From Mycobacterium sp. IDR2000157661 (GTDB lineage: Bacteria > Actinomycetota > Actinomycetes > Mycobacteriales > Mycobacteriaceae): DNA of 64,000 nt. Both the position numbers and the translations under genes were made by a program. Shown one piece after another: positions 37,838-52,790 of this stretch. Location of the stretch: NCBI RefSeq assembly GCF_022317005.1, contig NZ_CP081006.1:434001-498000 (forward strand), in the 5' to 3' direction. Each line of letters begins with the position of its first letter. Position 1 is the first letter of the stretch. Under the pieces are notes generated by a model. That model was given only the letters and a program-made list of their open reading frames with translations. It did no database searches and was not told the origin of the DNA.

Positions 37838-39121
37838 GTGAGTGCCGTTGCCGCCACCCTGCCGCCGGCCGACATGGACGGCGTCGATTTCGCACTGGAC
37901 GATCAACCCGACTTACACGCGGTCATGGCTGCGCTGCGCCGCAACCGCGACTACGCGATCGTCCGGTTCGCAGGAACGCGGGCCGTCCTGTTGCTCACCC
38001 AGGAACTTGTCGCGGCCGGTTTCAGGGACGAGGAGAGGTTTCCTTCGTCGGCTGCCTATTCGCTCACCACCGCACCAGTCTGGGGTCGGACAATCCAATG
38101 CATGACCGGTCGTGAGCACCGCGTCAATCGGGCCATCGTGTCAACGCCGTTGCGACGCAGCCATGTTGGGCGATACATAGCACCGATTATCGAACCGGTC
38201 GTCAATGACTTGATCGACCGGTTCGCGAATCGTGGCGTTGCCGACCTGGTTCCGGAGTTCACACAGCGCTTCTCCCTGCTGATCAACAACCGAATGCTCG
38301 GCATTCCGATCGAAGACGAAAAGACCGTATACCGGTGGGCACAGGGACTGCTGCACTACGCCATCGAACCCGACGAGGCCAAGCGGTGCGCGAACGAGCT
38401 CACCGAGTATGTACTCCCGATCGTCGCGGCGCGACGCCGAAATCCAGGTGACGACATGATCTCGCGCTTGGCCACCGAGACGACCGACGACGGTGACCGG
38501 CTCGACGATGAACAGATCTTGTCCTTCATCCGCTTGTTGTACCCGGTGGGTGCGGACACCACCATGCTTGCAATGGGCAATGTTCTCGCCGCCCTACTGA
38601 CCCATCCAGCAGAGTTGGAACTGGTGCGTTCTGATCCCGACGAGCACATCCACCATGCGATCTGGGAAGCGCTGCGGTGGGAGGCGCCAGTGGGCACGCT
38701 GCCGCGAGTATGCCCCAAAGCCACCAGGTGGCAAGGCATTGATATCCCCGCGATGACGCCGATCGTGTTCGCCATCAACGCCGCGAACCGCGACCCGTCG
38801 GTGTACCCGGACCCGGACACCTTCGACGTCACTCGGCGCGCGACGCCGTTGGTCGCCTTCGGTCAGGGTCCTCACAGCTGCATCGGCAACTGGCTGGCCT
38901 TCGCCGAACTCACGACCGCGATGCGGCTGCTGCTGGAGCGGCTGCCCAATCTGCGCCTTGCCGAAGGCGCCGAAGTCAGGGTGACCAGCCAGGTTGTCCC
39001 GACACTGCGTGGCCCGAACACACTGCCCGTCACCTTCGATCGGTGCTCACCAACCAGCGCGCAAACCATCCACTGCGCCACCATCGCCGCCGCGACGTCG
39101 CGCCGGCCGGACACCACCTGA
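37838..39121 (+). CDS. cytochrome P450, family not recognised
   Basis: A 427-residue P450 when started at GTG 37838, which has GGAAAG upstream. ATG 37808 would add ten residues but lies inside the putative operator. The haem loop FGQGPHSCIGNWLA puts the thiolate at Cys348. I-helix LLYPVGADTTMLAMG and ExxR segment EALRWEAPV are intact. The last 25 residues after VTFDRC look like a non-conserved tail. It is the only target visible for the divergent IclR regulator. No redox partner gene is nearby and the substrate is unknown. Confidence 0.88.
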   Translation: MSAVAATLPPADMDGVDFALDDQPDLHAVMAALRRNRDYAIVRFAGTRAVLLLTQELVAAGFRDEERFPSSAAYSLTTAPVWGRTIQCMTGREHRVNRAIVSTPLRRSHVGRYIAPIIEPVVNDLIDRFANRGVADLVPEFTQRFSLLINNRMLGIPIEDEKTVYRWAQGLLHYAIEPDEAKRCANELTEYVLPIVAARRRNPGDDMISRLATETTDDGDRLDDEQILSFIRLLYPVGADTTMLAMGNVLAALLTHPAELELVRSDPDEHIHHAIWEALRWEAPVGTLPRVCPKATRWQGIDIPAMTPIVFAINAANRDPSVYPDPDTFDVTRRATPLVAFGQGPHSCIGNWLAFAELTTAMRLLLERLPNLRLAEGAEVRVTSQVVPTLRGPNTLPVTFDRCSPTSAQTIHCATIAAATSRRPDTT

Positions 39122-39166
39122 ACAGCCCAACCAACAACCACAAGGCCCCAATCGGCGACCGGCGCC

Positions 39167-40207
39167 CTAACGCCGCCGGAGACGCGAAAGCCCCAACGCG
39201 CCGATCGCTCCCGCAGCGGCTGCGGCCAGCGCTCCGGCCACCCCGACCCCCTCGCGGACCTGCACCCGCGGCGTGATCTGTGCACCGGCGGGCGGGGGCA
39301 CCGGAGCGGCGGCCATGGTCTCCGCCGACGTCGCCGCCCACGCGGTGGCGAACAGTATGAGCCGCGCGGTGATGTAGGCGAACACCATCAGGCCCAGCAC
39401 CGGACCGAACGTCGCCCCGGCGGGTCCGGTGACCACCGAGCGCAGGTAGATGGACGCCACCTGCTTGAACACCTCGAAGGCAACCGCCGCGAGGACACCG
39501 GCCCGGATGGCGGAGCGGAAAGTGATCGATTCCCGCGGTAGTCGGGCGATGATCCAGGTGAACAGCAGCCAGGTGACGAGCAGCGACATCACGATCGAAA
39601 CCACTCGCAGGATCACACTGATGCCCGGAACATCCTGCAGCCCAACCCACTCCACGACCTTGCGGGCCAGCCCGGAACTGCTCAGCGCGGTGAGCGCGAC
39701 CGTGACCACGATCGCGAGGAAGAAGCCGACGATCGCCAACAGATCAGAGAGCTTGGTGCGAACGAATCCCTTCGGCTCCTGCCGCGCCTGACCCCACATC
39801 TGGCTCAGCGCCTCGCGCAGATTCGCCATCCACCCGAGGCCGGCCCACGCGGCGGCGGCCAGGCCGATGATGCCGACCGAGGTGCGCGACTCGATCGCCG
39901 AGTCCATCAGCTCGACCAATTGGGTGCCGACGTCGCCGGAGACCGCGGCTTCAATGCGCTCCTTGATCTCGGCCAGCAACTCGGGCTGACTGGCCAGGAT
40001 GAACCCTGCGACCGCGAAACCCATCATCAGCAGGGGGAACAGCGCGAAGATCGTGAAGTAGGTGATGCCCGCGGCGTAGAAGTCGCCCTTGCTTTCTTTG
40101 TAGCGCCCCTGGGCGCGCATGACGTGGTCGAACCACGCGTACCGCGCGCGAAGGCGCTCGAGCAAGCCCGGCTTGTCGTCGTCCGGTTCGGCCGGCCCCG
40201 GCCTCAT
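39167..40207 (-). CDS. YihY/BrkB-family integral membrane protein (Rv3335c homologue)
   Basis: A 346-residue protein with about six membrane helices typical of the BrkB/YihY family: GITYFTIFALFPLLMMGFAV, then VGIIGLAAAAWAGLGWMANL, then a helix in LAIVGFFLAIVVTVALTAL, and GPVLGLMVFAYITARLILFA. The C-terminus adds a Pro-rich loop and another helix ending in RLRRR. The family's function is uncertain; despite older naming it is not an RNase. It lies 41 bp downstream of trpS on the same strand, as in M. tuberculosis. Confidence 0.88.
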   Translation of the reverse strand: MRPGPAEPDDDKPGLLERLRARYAWFDHVMRAQGRYKESKGDFYAAGITYFTIFALFPLLMMGFAVAGFILASQPELLAEIKERIEAAVSGDVGTQLVELMDSAIESRTSVGIIGLAAAAWAGLGWMANLREALSQMWGQARQEPKGFVRTKLSDLLAIVGFFLAIVVTVALTALSSSGLARKVVEWVGLQDVPGISVILRVVSIVMSLLVTWLLFTWIIARLPRESITFRSAIRAGVLAAVAFEVFKQVASIYLRSVVTGPAGATFGPVLGLMVFAYITARLILFATAWAATSAETMAAAPVPPPAGAQITPRVQVREGVGVAGALAAAAAGAIGALGLSRLRRR

Positions 40208-40248
40208 TTCCGGCTCCGCCGGAGTGTCATCCCAGCCTCCCGGGTGGG

Positions 40249-41271
<1,023 letters not shown>

Positions 41272-41313
41272 TCAATCCTGTCACGCGGCCGACCGGGTCT
41301 AGCATCCTGCTTC

Positions 41314-42363
41314 GTGCGACGTTTCCTGGCGCTCGGGGCCGTGACGGCCGCGTTGGCGACGCTGCCCGGTTGTGGCGCCGACTCCCCCGAGGAGCAGCGT
41401 CCCGCGTCGACGGCTGTCGTGATCGTGTCCGGCGGAGATGCGACCAGTCCGTTCACCGGCCCCGACCAGGCCTGCGCCACCGGTCTGGCGGCCGGCAACA
41501 CCGACACCGCGCTGCGCGAGTACCTGCTGGGTAAGGGCTATGCGGTCTACACCTCGCCGGCGATGGCGGGCCGCGGCCAGGTCGTCGACCAGACGGGGTT
41601 CGGCGCGTTCGGAGTGTGTCCGGTAACGCTGCCGGAGAACATGACGGTCAACTCCACCGGCAGCATCGACACCGCCGGTGAACACCTGGGCCGATTTCTG
41701 AACTGGCTGCATACCGACAAGGGCATCGCCGAGGTCGATTTCGTCGCCCACTCGATGGGCGGGCTGTACTCCCGGGCCGCGATCAGGGTGCTGGCGACCA
41801 CCGACGCGCCGGTGAAGGTCCGTTCGCTGACCACGATCGGCACGCCTTGGCAGGGCTCCTACCTGTCGGACTACGCCAACGGGCTGGTGCCGCTGACCGT
41901 CTGTCAGGGCGACCGGTTCTGCGAGGACGCCATGAAGACCTTCAAGGACCGGGTGATCGAACTGATGGCCGGCTCCGGCCGGGAGGTCAACCGCGCGTTC
42001 CTGATGGGCGAGGACGGCTGGAACGAGTTCCAATCCGGGGTGCTCGACGACATCCCCGTGGTGCTGATCGGCGGCAAGCGATTCACCGGGGCGGGTCAGG
42101 CGAATCCGACCGTCTGGCCCAACGACGGCCTGGTCGCCCTGCAGAGCGCGTTGGCCGAGGGCGTCGGCGACCCGGTGCTGCCGCACCGACGGTGTCACAC
42201 CTTCGACGACACGCACAGCATCTACGTGTCCGATCTGGCCGGTCTGGACTGGCAGACCGCGCTGACGTGGGATCCGCGGGTGTTCGACGTGGTGCACCAG
42301 GCGATCGAGAACGCCCCGCAGGCGCTCGACGGCCCCAACCGCGAGGGCTGCCCGACGAACTGA
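41314..42363 (+). CDS. lipoprotein alpha/beta-hydrolase (triacylglycerol lipase-like esterase)
   Basis: A 349-residue predicted secreted lipase. The GTG start (VRRFLALGAVTAALATLPGC) gives a signal peptide ending in a lipobox-like LPGC, so Cys20 would be lipidated and the enzyme anchored outside the membrane. The nucleophile is Ser147 in FVAHSMGGLYS; TIGTPWQGSY follows as in bacterial class I.4-like lipases. Asp and His candidates lie in WPNDGLVAL and DDTHSIY. The open frame extends upstream into trpS promoter DNA, but that portion is not lipase-like. Confidence 0.85.
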   Translation: MRRFLALGAVTAALATLPGCGADSPEEQRPASTAVVIVSGGDATSPFTGPDQACATGLAAGNTDTALREYLLGKGYAVYTSPAMAGRGQVVDQTGFGAFGVCPVTLPENMTVNSTGSIDTAGEHLGRFLNWLHTDKGIAEVDFVAHSMGGLYSRAAIRVLATTDAPVKVRSLTTIGTPWQGSYLSDYANGLVPLTVCQGDRFCEDAMKTFKDRVIELMAGSGREVNRAFLMGEDGWNEFQSGVLDDIPVVLIGGKRFTGAGQANPTVWPNDGLVALQSALAEGVGDPVLPHRRCHTFDDTHSIYVSDLAGLDWQTALTWDPRVFDVVHQAIENAPQALDGPNREGCPTN

Positions 42364-42407
42364 CCGGCTGGCGCCGGCCTACTTGCGGTACCGGCGGTAT
42401 CGCCTTA

Positions 42408-43252
42408 ATGTCGGGCTACATGACCGAACGCGCACCGATCCACGCCGGATCCGGCGAACCGATGCTGTTGCTACACCCGTTCATGATGTCTCAGAACGTG
42501 TGGAAAGACGTCGCACCGATGGTTGCCGAGACGGGCCGCTACGAGGTACTCGCGCCGACCATGCCCGGCCACAACGGCGGCGTCAAGGGCCGGTTCTTCC
42601 TGGACACCAACGAACTGGCCGACGACATGGAACGCCGCATGGACGCGCTGGGCTGGGACACCGCCCACATCGTCGGCAACTCGCTGGGCGGCTGGGTCGC
42701 CTTCGAGTTGGAGCGGCGCGGCCGGGCCCGCACGCTGACCGGCATCGCCCCGGCCGGCGGCTGGCACCACTACAGCCCCGTCAAGTTCGAGATCGTCGGC
42801 AAGTTCGTGGCCGGCTTTCCGGTGTGGCTGGGCGCCAAGGTGCTGGGTCCGCGCGCGTTGCGGCTGCCGTTCATCCGCCAGCTGGCGTACGTGCCGATCA
42901 GCGCCGGCTCGGACCGGTTGAGCGACGAGGATCTGCTCGTCATCATCGACGACGTCACGCACTGCCCGGCGTACTACCAGCTGCTGCTCAAGGCGCTGCT
43001 GCTGCCCGGCCTGCTCGAACTCGCCGAAGGCAAGTGCCCGACGCATCTGGTGATCTGCGAGAAGGACCGCGTGCTTCCGCATCCGCGGTTCACCCGCCAT
43101 TTCACCGACCACCTACCGCAGACCACCGAGATCACGCACCTCGACGACGTCGGGCACATCCCGATGTTCGAGGCGCCGCGCCGGATCGCCGATGTGATCG
43201 TGGAGTTCGTCGACCGGTACGCGACCTCACCGCCGCAGACCGCGCTGGGCGG

Positions 43253-43256
<4 letters not shown>
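42408..43256 (+). CDS. alpha/beta-hydrolase
   Basis: A 282-residue alpha/beta-hydrolase. The oxyanion segment LLLHPFMMSQNVW is near residue 20 and the nucleophile is Ser92 in VGNSLGGWVAFE. The late CEKDRVLPH and DDVGHIPMFEAP supply Asp and His. No signal peptide. ATG 42408 or 42420 may be the start. It follows the lipase gene after 44 bp. The stop codon shares CTAG with the convergent icd2 stop. Substrate unknown. Confidence 0.85.
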
Positions 43257-45508
<2,252 letters not shown>

Positions 45509-45700
45509 ATGGCGTTCTCCCGGCTCGGTCTGGGTCAGGTTCGCAAAGCTCCGCGTGTGGCGCAGCTATCAGTATCGCTACGAACACGACGCTACGCCCG
45601 CCCCGGGGGTGGCGGTTGACCACGGTGTCGCTCTCGCGACGGCAACGAGTGAACGCCCCGTGCTGGCACGTTCCCGCCGACGTGGGTTACTCTTCTTTCC

Positions 45701-45818
45701 GGTCATGAGCGCCAGCGACAAGCCCCGGCTTGCTGGCCGGCAACCCTCCAACCGCGGTGGGGTGCCCCGGGTGATGACCAGGTTGAGTACCCGCTGACAG
45801 GCGGTTACCGGCAAGCGC

Positions 45819-45823
<5 letters not shown>
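45701..45823 (+). promoter_or_regulatory. SAM-IV riboswitch upstream of metC-metX
   Basis: A structured leader of about 123 nt. P1 pairs GGTCAT (45701-45706) with ATGACC (45774-45779). The core contains the SAM-family strings CAAGCCCCGGCTTGCTGG, CCGGCAACCCTCCAACCGCG and GGTGGGGTGCC, followed by a CCGC/GCGG hairpin and GGCAAGCGCGGGTC downstream of P1, the added 3' part characteristic of SAM-IV. It is nearly the sequence I recall for the Mycobacterium SAM-IV RNA. It should repress methionine biosynthesis when S-adenosylmethionine is high. Confidence 0.92.
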
Positions 45824-47211
<1,388 letters not shown>

Positions 47212-47212
<1 letters not shown>

Positions 47213-48348
47213 TGACAATCTTCGACGTGGAAGCCGACGTGCCATTGGTGAGCCTGCCCGACGAGGGCGAGATCGGTGTCGTCGACATCGGCCCCCTGAC
47301 ACTGGAGAACGGCACGGTGCTCGACGACGTGTCGATCGCGGTGCAGCGCTGGGGTGAACTGTCGCCGACCCGCGACAACGTGGTGGTGGTGCTGCACGCG
47401 CTGACCGGTGATTCCTACATCACCGGGCCTGCGGTGCCCGACCACCCGACCGGCGGCTGGTGGGACGGTGTTGCCGGGCCCGGCGCCGCGATCGACACCG
47501 ACCGCTGGTGCGCGGTGGCGACCAACGTGCTCGGCGGCTGCCGCGGCTCGACCGGTCCCGGTTCGCTACACCCGGACGGCAAGGCGTGGGGGTCGAGGTT
47601 TCCGGCGGTGTCAATCCGCGACCAGGTCCAGGCCGATATCGCCGCGCTCGCCGCGCTGGGTATCACCGAGGTCGCAGCGGTGGTGGGCGGCTCGATGGGC
47701 GGCGCCCGCGCGCTGGAGTGGATCGTCGGCCACCCCGACAAGGTGCGTTCCGCGCTGGTGCTGGCCGTCGGGGCCCGTGCCACCGCCGACCAGATCGGCA
47801 CCCAGTGCTCGCAGGTCGCCGCGATCAAGTCGGATCCGAACTGGCAGAACGGCGACTACTACGGCACCGGGCTGTCTCCCGACACCGGCATGGAGATCGC
47901 CCGGCGGTTCGCGCACCTGACGTATCGCGGCGAGATGGAGCTCGACACCCGGTTCGCAAACGATCCGCAGGGCGCCGAGGATCCGGGGACCGGCGGTCGC
48001 TACGCCGTGCAGAGTTACCTCGAGCACCAGGGCCGCAAGCTGGTCGCCCGGTTCGACGCGGGCACCTACGTCACGCTGACCGACTCGTTGTCGAGCCACG
48101 ACGTGGGGCGCGGCCGCGGAGGTGTCGAGGCCGCCCTGCGCGGCTGCCCGGTGCCGGTGGTCGTCGGCGGCATCACCTCGGATCGGCTGTACCCGCTGCG
48201 GCTGCAGCAGGAGTTGGCCGAGCTGCTGCCCAACTGCCGCGGGCTCGACGTCGTCGAGTCGATCTACGGACATGACGGGTTCCTGGTCGAGACGGAGGCG
48301 GTGTACAAGCTGATCCGCCAGACCCTGGAGCTGGCGTCTCGCCGATGA
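47212..48348 (+). CDS. metX: homoserine O-acetyltransferase
   Basis: A 378-residue alpha/beta-hydrolase-fold acyltransferase making O-acetylhomoserine from homoserine and acetyl-CoA. Catalytic triad Ser161 ([14 protein letters not shown]), Asp324 (ITSDRLYPL), His354 ([10 protein letters not shown]). Translationally coupled to metC, whose enzyme uses its product, and to the methyltransferase downstream through ATGA. M. tuberculosis calls the gene metA, but this protein belongs to the MetX fold. Confidence 0.96.
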
Positions 48349-49070
48349 CGACCCAGCAACGCTCGCTGTCGTTCGGTGCCGAAGCCGCGGCCTACGAGCG
48401 CGGCAGGCCGTCGTACCCGCCGGAGGCGATCGACTGGTTGCTGCCGTCCTACGCGCAGAAGGTGCTCGATCTCGGTGCCGGCACCGGCAAGTTGACCACC
48501 CGGCTGGTGGAACGCGGGCTCGATGTCTACGCCGTCGACCCGATACCGGAGATGCTCGAGTTGCTGACCACGTCGCTGCCCGACACCCCGGCGCTGCTGG
48601 GCACCGCCGAGGAGATCCCGCTGCCCGACGACAGCGTCGACACCGTGCTGGTGGCCCAGGCGTGGCACTGGTTCGACACCGAGCGCGCGGTCAAGGAGGT
48701 GGCGCGGGTGCTGCGGCCCGGCGGCCGACTCGGCCTGGTGTGGAATTCCCGCGACGAACGGCTGGGCTGGGTCAAAGAGCTCGGCCGCATCATCGGCCAC
48801 GAGAATGCCCAAGTCAACGAGTCGACCATGCTGCCCGAGCCGTTCACCGGAGTCGAACGCCACCAGGTCGAGTGGACGAGCTACCTGACACCGCAGGCGC
48901 TCATCGACCTTGTCGCCTCCCGCAGCTACTGCATCACCTCCCCCGAGCGGGTGCGCACCAGGACGCTGGACCGGGTGCGCGAGCTGTTGGCCACCCATCC
49001 GGCACTGGCCAACTCGACCGGGCTGGCGTTGCCGTACGTCACCGTGTGCATCCGCGCGACGCTGTCCTAG
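48345..49070 (+). CDS. SAM-dependent methyltransferase (Rv3342 homologue)
   Basis: A 241-residue class I methyltransferase. Motif [14 protein letters not shown] begins at residue 40, with [14 protein letters not shown] as the acidic loop and [20 protein letters not shown] as motif II-III, typical of the ubiE/methyltransf_11 group. ATGA overlap with metX places it under the SAM-IV riboswitch, a sensible arrangement for an enzyme consuming SAM. The substrate is not known. Confidence 0.88.
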   Translation: MTTQQRSLSFGAEAAAYERGRPSYPPEAIDWLLPSYAQKVLDLGAGTGKLTTRLVERGLDVYAVDPIPEMLELLTTSLPDTPALLGTAEEIPLPDDSVDTVLVAQAWHWFDTERAVKEVARVLRPGGRLGLVWNSRDERLGWVKELGRIIGHENAQVNESTMLPEPFTGVERHQVEWTSYLTPQALIDLVASRSYCITSPERVRTRTLDRVRELLATHPALANSTGLALPYVTVCIRATLS

Positions 49071-49110
49071 CCGTTGCACCCGACTCCGCGCTGAGGGGCG
49101 ACCGCAAGGG

Positions 49111-50850
49111 TCAGCGGGGCACTTGGCCGATCGGCGTCGCCGGTGGAACCCTGAGCCGAGGCGCCAGAGCCGTCGGGGTCGGCTCGACCACCCGGTACAC
49201 CCGCCACCTGTGCTCGTTGTTGGTGCCGTCGACTTGGAACGCGAGCTCGCCGATCCCGGCGCCGTCGGCCCACATCGTCGGATACCGGAGTTGGATGGCG
49301 CTCGCCGCTGACGACCGCGGGTTACTGATGACGAAGTACTTCACGCCCATGTCCCACGGACGGTTCAGTGCGGTGGTGAAGTCGAAGTCGCTCGTGATCA
49401 CGAACTGTTTAGGGTCCTCGGAGGCCAACCAGACCAGCCAACTGGTGGAGGTGTCCATGAGGACCGACCCCGGCGGAAGGTTCTTCCTGTCGAGATGGCG
49501 CGCCACCAAGCGGTCGTCGTAGCCGATCCGGCGAGTCGGTTGCGCATATGCATCCTGTCCACCGCCGAACAGCGATGTGACAGCGGCCAACTGCTGTCGC
49601 ACCCCGAGGTTCGCATTGAACATCGACCGGCTCGTGACGGGGACGCCTATGACGGCGGACGCACACACGAGCACGACGCCGAGCCGTTTCAGCCGGCTTT
49701 CCAGGCGCCGCCACCGCGGTGGGCCGCTGGTGGTGGTCCACAGCGCCAGCGCGATTACGAGAACCAGCGGGATCGCCGGCAGGTAATAGCGGAACAGGTT
49801 GAACGTGTTGCCCGTGAACTGCCCCCACACCACGAATGCCAGCATGGCGCCGAATGTGGCGACCGGGACGAGCGTGTCGGCGGTTCTGGTCAACGCGGCG
49901 GCGACGACGGCGACGGCGACCGCTATTCCGGCGAAGGGTTGCATAGCCCACAGCAGCGCTGCGATGAGCCGCCAGTTACCCGTGGTGAACGCCGCTTCTC
50001 CGCCGCGCATGCGTGCGACCTCGACCTGACTCGCATTGCCGTACACCGATGTAACGGTCGCGAACAGCTCACCGCTGATGACCCAGCTGGTGACCGCCCA
50101 GATGGTGACCGCCATGACCGTGGGAAACACGGCGATGATGCTGCAGACAAGCATCGATTGTGTGCGCGTTTCCCGCGCGGACCGCCGATAGGCGACCGCT
50201 GCCACCAAGACGGCCACCCCGGCAGCGGTCGCCAGAACGTCGTAGCGGGCGAGGTAGCCGACACCCAGAGCGAGTCCCGCACCGGCCAAGTCGGTGGTGC
50301 GCATGGAGCCGACCCACCGGAGCAGGTGGCGGGCACACCACAGAACGCAGAACATGGTTGCGGCCTCACTCAACCCGAAGGCAGCCACCAGAACGATCAT
50401 CGGGTTCAGTGCGAAGCAGCCGACCACTATCAGCCGGTAGGCGTTGGGAACTGACCGGTCGATCGCGATCTGACGCACCATCATCGCCGACCCGGCCATG
50501 AACAGCGAGCTCTGAACCGCGCCCGCGAGGCCGAAGGTCCGCAGTTCCGGCCACCACCGAGACAGAGGCACGAGGGGAATCTCGATCAAGCTCGGCAAGG
50601 GATTCCATACAAACCCGATGGCCGAGAGGTGAGGATCCCTGCTCAGCACGACGTAACCGGCGTTGGCCACCCGGCTCAAACCGTCGCCGTCGAAGATGTT
50701 GTAGCGCATGGCGAGAACAGCCCCAACGACGAAGTACAGCACCGCCAGCGCCGTGAACTGGGCGACCGGGCCCCAGCGCGACCCCCGGGGTGGCGGTTGC
50801 CCCGCCCCGACGCTCGAGTCGTGCTCGGCGATGCCGATCGCCACTACCAA
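49111..50850 (-). CDS. multi-pass membrane protein, probable GT-C-type glycosyltransferase
   Basis: A 579-residue protein with about ten membrane helices and a C-terminal soluble domain of about 150 residues. The first extracytoplasmic loop carries RYNIFDGDGLSR; an acidic D-x-D pair in loop 1 is characteristic of GT-C enzymes using polyprenyl-phosphate sugars. Then follow SLIEIPLVPLSRWWPELRTF and many hydrophobic segments. The C-terminal part (VLMDTSTSWLVWLASEDPKQ) resembles the tails of ArnT/PMT-like transferases. It is the last gene of the four-gene polysaccharide operon, 4 bp after the BcsB-like gene. The glycosyltransferase call is inference. Confidence 0.65.
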   Translation of the reverse strand: MVVAIGIAEHDSSVGAGQPPPRGSRWGPVAQFTALAVLYFVVGAVLAMRYNIFDGDGLSRVANAGYVVLSRDPHLSAIGFVWNPLPSLIEIPLVPLSRWWPELRTFGLAGAVQSSLFMAGSAMMVRQIAIDRSVPNAYRLIVVGCFALNPMIVLVAAFGLSEAATMFCVLWCARHLLRWVGSMRTTDLAGAGLALGVGYLARYDVLATAAGVAVLVAAVAYRRSARETRTQSMLVCSIIAVFPTVMAVTIWAVTSWVISGELFATVTSVYGNASQVEVARMRGGEAAFTTGNWRLIAALLWAMQPFAGIAVAVAVVAAALTRTADTLVPVATFGAMLAFVVWGQFTGNTFNLFRYYLPAIPLVLVIALALWTTTSGPPRWRRLESRLKRLGVVLVCASAVIGVPVTSRSMFNANLGVRQQLAAVTSLFGGGQDAYAQPTRRIGYDDRLVARHLDRKNLPPGSVLMDTSTSWLVWLASEDPKQFVITSDFDFTTALNRPWDMGVKYFVISNPRSSAASAIQLRYPTMWADGAGIGELAFQVDGTNNEHRWRVYRVVEPTPTALAPRLRVPPATPIGQVPR

Positions 50851-50854
50851 GGCA

Positions 50855-52789
50855 TCAGCCCGTGACGTTGGATCTTCGTCGCCGGACGATCAGTACCGTC
50901 GCGGTTGCGCCGACCGCCAGCGCGCCGACCGCGACGGTGGTCCAGGTCCACCATCTCCAGCCGGCGCTGGGGCGCCGCGGTGGCGGCGAAGTACGGATCG
51001 TCAGGTTCACCGTGTCCGCATTGGCGCCGGTGGCCACGACGTCACCGGCGATCGAGGCCCATCTGCCCTCGAGCGCAGAAACGTAGTCGAAGCTGCGGTC
51101 CAGTAGCTCGGTGCCGCCGTTGCTGCTGATCGCCAGCACCGTTCGCCCGTTGTCGGAGAAGATCTGAATGACGCCCAACGCCCCGCCGAGGACGAGGTCG
51201 GTGAACGGGTTGCCGTCGATGGTGGCGGCTGCGCCGCCCACTGGCAGCACTGGGGGATCCAATCCGGCCTGTCGCAGCGCCTCGCCGCCGGCGACCAGCA
51301 GCAGCCCCTCCTCCGACGCGGTGGCCTCGCCGATCGGGATGACGTTCGGCCTCAGCGTGTACCCCGTTTGTTGACCGATCAGGTTGATGGCACGTGCGGC
51401 ATAGCGGATCTGATCCGGCTGTTCGACGGCGACATCGAAATCAGGGGTGAACGCCATCGGCAACGCCGCAAATCCGCTCCGTCCGTCCGCGCTGCCGGGT
51501 TTCACCGAGATGGTCGATCGAGGATCCAGCGCAAAGGTGATTCTGTCCGTCGTAGGCGGACAATCCCTGTCGGGAAAGTATCGAATCTCCAGCGCCAGGC
51601 CGACATTCGACGCGATCGCACCGGTGGGCAGCTCGAGAACCAGATCCAGGGCACCGGACCGATCCAGGGCGCGCGAGGCCAGCACCGCGTCGCCGGAGCT
51701 GATCATGACCGACCCCGTCCCGGACTCGACGGCGGTGTACTGGGCAATGAGGTGGACCTTGGCTTCCTGGACCGATCCGACTGCGAATCTGCTCGCATCG
51801 AAGCCGGCATAGAGAATCGTGGTGCCCAGCACCGATGCCTTTGCTCCAATGCCGAGTTGCGCGAATGTCAGAATTTCGGTCGAGCCCGCGAGCAGGTCCG
51901 ACACGGCGGTGACCGAAGCAGTCTGGGACTGGGCCAACAGGATTCGTCGGTCGGCGAAGATGTCGATCTGCCGGGTCAGAGCTGTCCCTTGGCCGGAGAT
52001 AACCAGCCTCGCGGCGGGCGTGCCACCGTTCGCCACTTCCAGTCCAGCAGGTCCGCCCTCACGGATCTCCATCACGCGACTGGTGCTGGTGTCAGTGGGA
52101 CGAGGCGGTTCAGCGGCAGTGCTCACGTCAATCCGGACAGGAATGGGCCGGTACAGGTTCGTCAGCTTTGCAACCAGGTTCAGGGCGGCCTGTTGCTGGC
52201 TCGGCGATGGGTTGCGCCCCACCCAGATCGATATGGAGTCCACATAGCCCGGCAGGAAATCCGCGACTACACGGGGATTCGGCGCATCGCCGGAGAACGT
52301 CACGGCCAACTGAGTCAGCGTCACCGACGGCGACTGGCCGCAGCTCCTTTCAGACCCGTCCCCGTCGTCACCGCGCAGCACGAAGCTGAAGGCCACCCTC
52401 CCGTCGGTGACCTGTGCTTGGGACGTGTCCACTAGGAACGGCTCGGTCGCGCCGTCCGCCGGCACCGGAATCGTCGCCAGCGCGACTCCGCGGCCGTCGA
52501 GCACGTCCACCTTGCCCGTCGTGACGTTGACCACCGAGCCGATCTGCCCGGCGACGAGCGCAGGGGTGACCCCCTGCGGGACCGGCACCTCGACATCGCC
52601 GGCCTGGTTGTAGCCCAGAAGCACGAGGCGGTCGGACAAACCGAGTTGGGACCATCCCATCTGCGTGGTCCCCGGCGCCGGATCAGCGATACCGAAATCG
52701 GGCTGGGCCAGCGCTGCGGCCGCGCCGCCGGACGCGAGCAGGACGATGGCGAAAACCGACGCTCTCATCACGCGGGAGAGAATCCTCAA
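50855..52789 (-). CDS. BcsB-like periplasmic polysaccharide-synthase subunit
   Basis: A 644-residue exported protein. Signal peptide residues 1-29, two carbohydrate-binding/flavodoxin-like halves as in the cellulose synthase subunit BcsB (SCGQSPSVTLTQLAVTFSG, LEIRYFPDRDCPPTTDRITF, AALPMAFTPDFDVAVEQPDQ), and one C-terminal membrane helix (TVAVGALAVGATATVLIV) followed by RRRR. BcsB guides the nascent glucan across the periplasm and anchors to the synthase. The start is TTG 52789 with GGAGGG 7 bp upstream, one base after the stop of the GT2 gene. No BcsC-type outer-membrane channel is in the window. Confidence 0.85.
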   Translation of the reverse strand: MRILSRVMRASVFAIVLLASGGAAAALAQPDFGIADPAPGTTQMGWSQLGLSDRLVLLGYNQAGDVEVPVPQGVTPALVAGQIGSVVNVTTGKVDVLDGRGVALATIPVPADGATEPFLVDTSQAQVTDGRVAFSFVLRGDDGDGSERSCGQSPSVTLTQLAVTFSGDAPNPRVVADFLPGYVDSISIWVGRNPSPSQQQAALNLVAKLTNLYRPIPVRIDVSTAAEPPRPTDTSTSRVMEIREGGPAGLEVANGGTPAARLVISGQGTALTRQIDIFADRRILLAQSQTASVTAVSDLLAGSTEILTFAQLGIGAKASVLGTTILYAGFDASRFAVGSVQEAKVHLIAQYTAVESGTGSVMISSGDAVLASRALDRSGALDLVLELPTGAIASNVGLALEIRYFPDRDCPPTTDRITFALDPRSTISVKPGSADGRSGFAALPMAFTPDFDVAVEQPDQIRYAARAINLIGQQTGYTLRPNVIPIGEATASEEGLLLVAGGEALRQAGLDPPVLPVGGAAATIDGNPFTDLVLGGALGVIQIFSDNGRTVLAISSNGGTELLDRSFDYVSALEGRWASIAGDVVATGANADTVNLTIRTSPPPRRPSAGWRWWTWTTVAVGALAVGATATVLIVRRRRSNVTG

Positions 52790-52790
52790 C

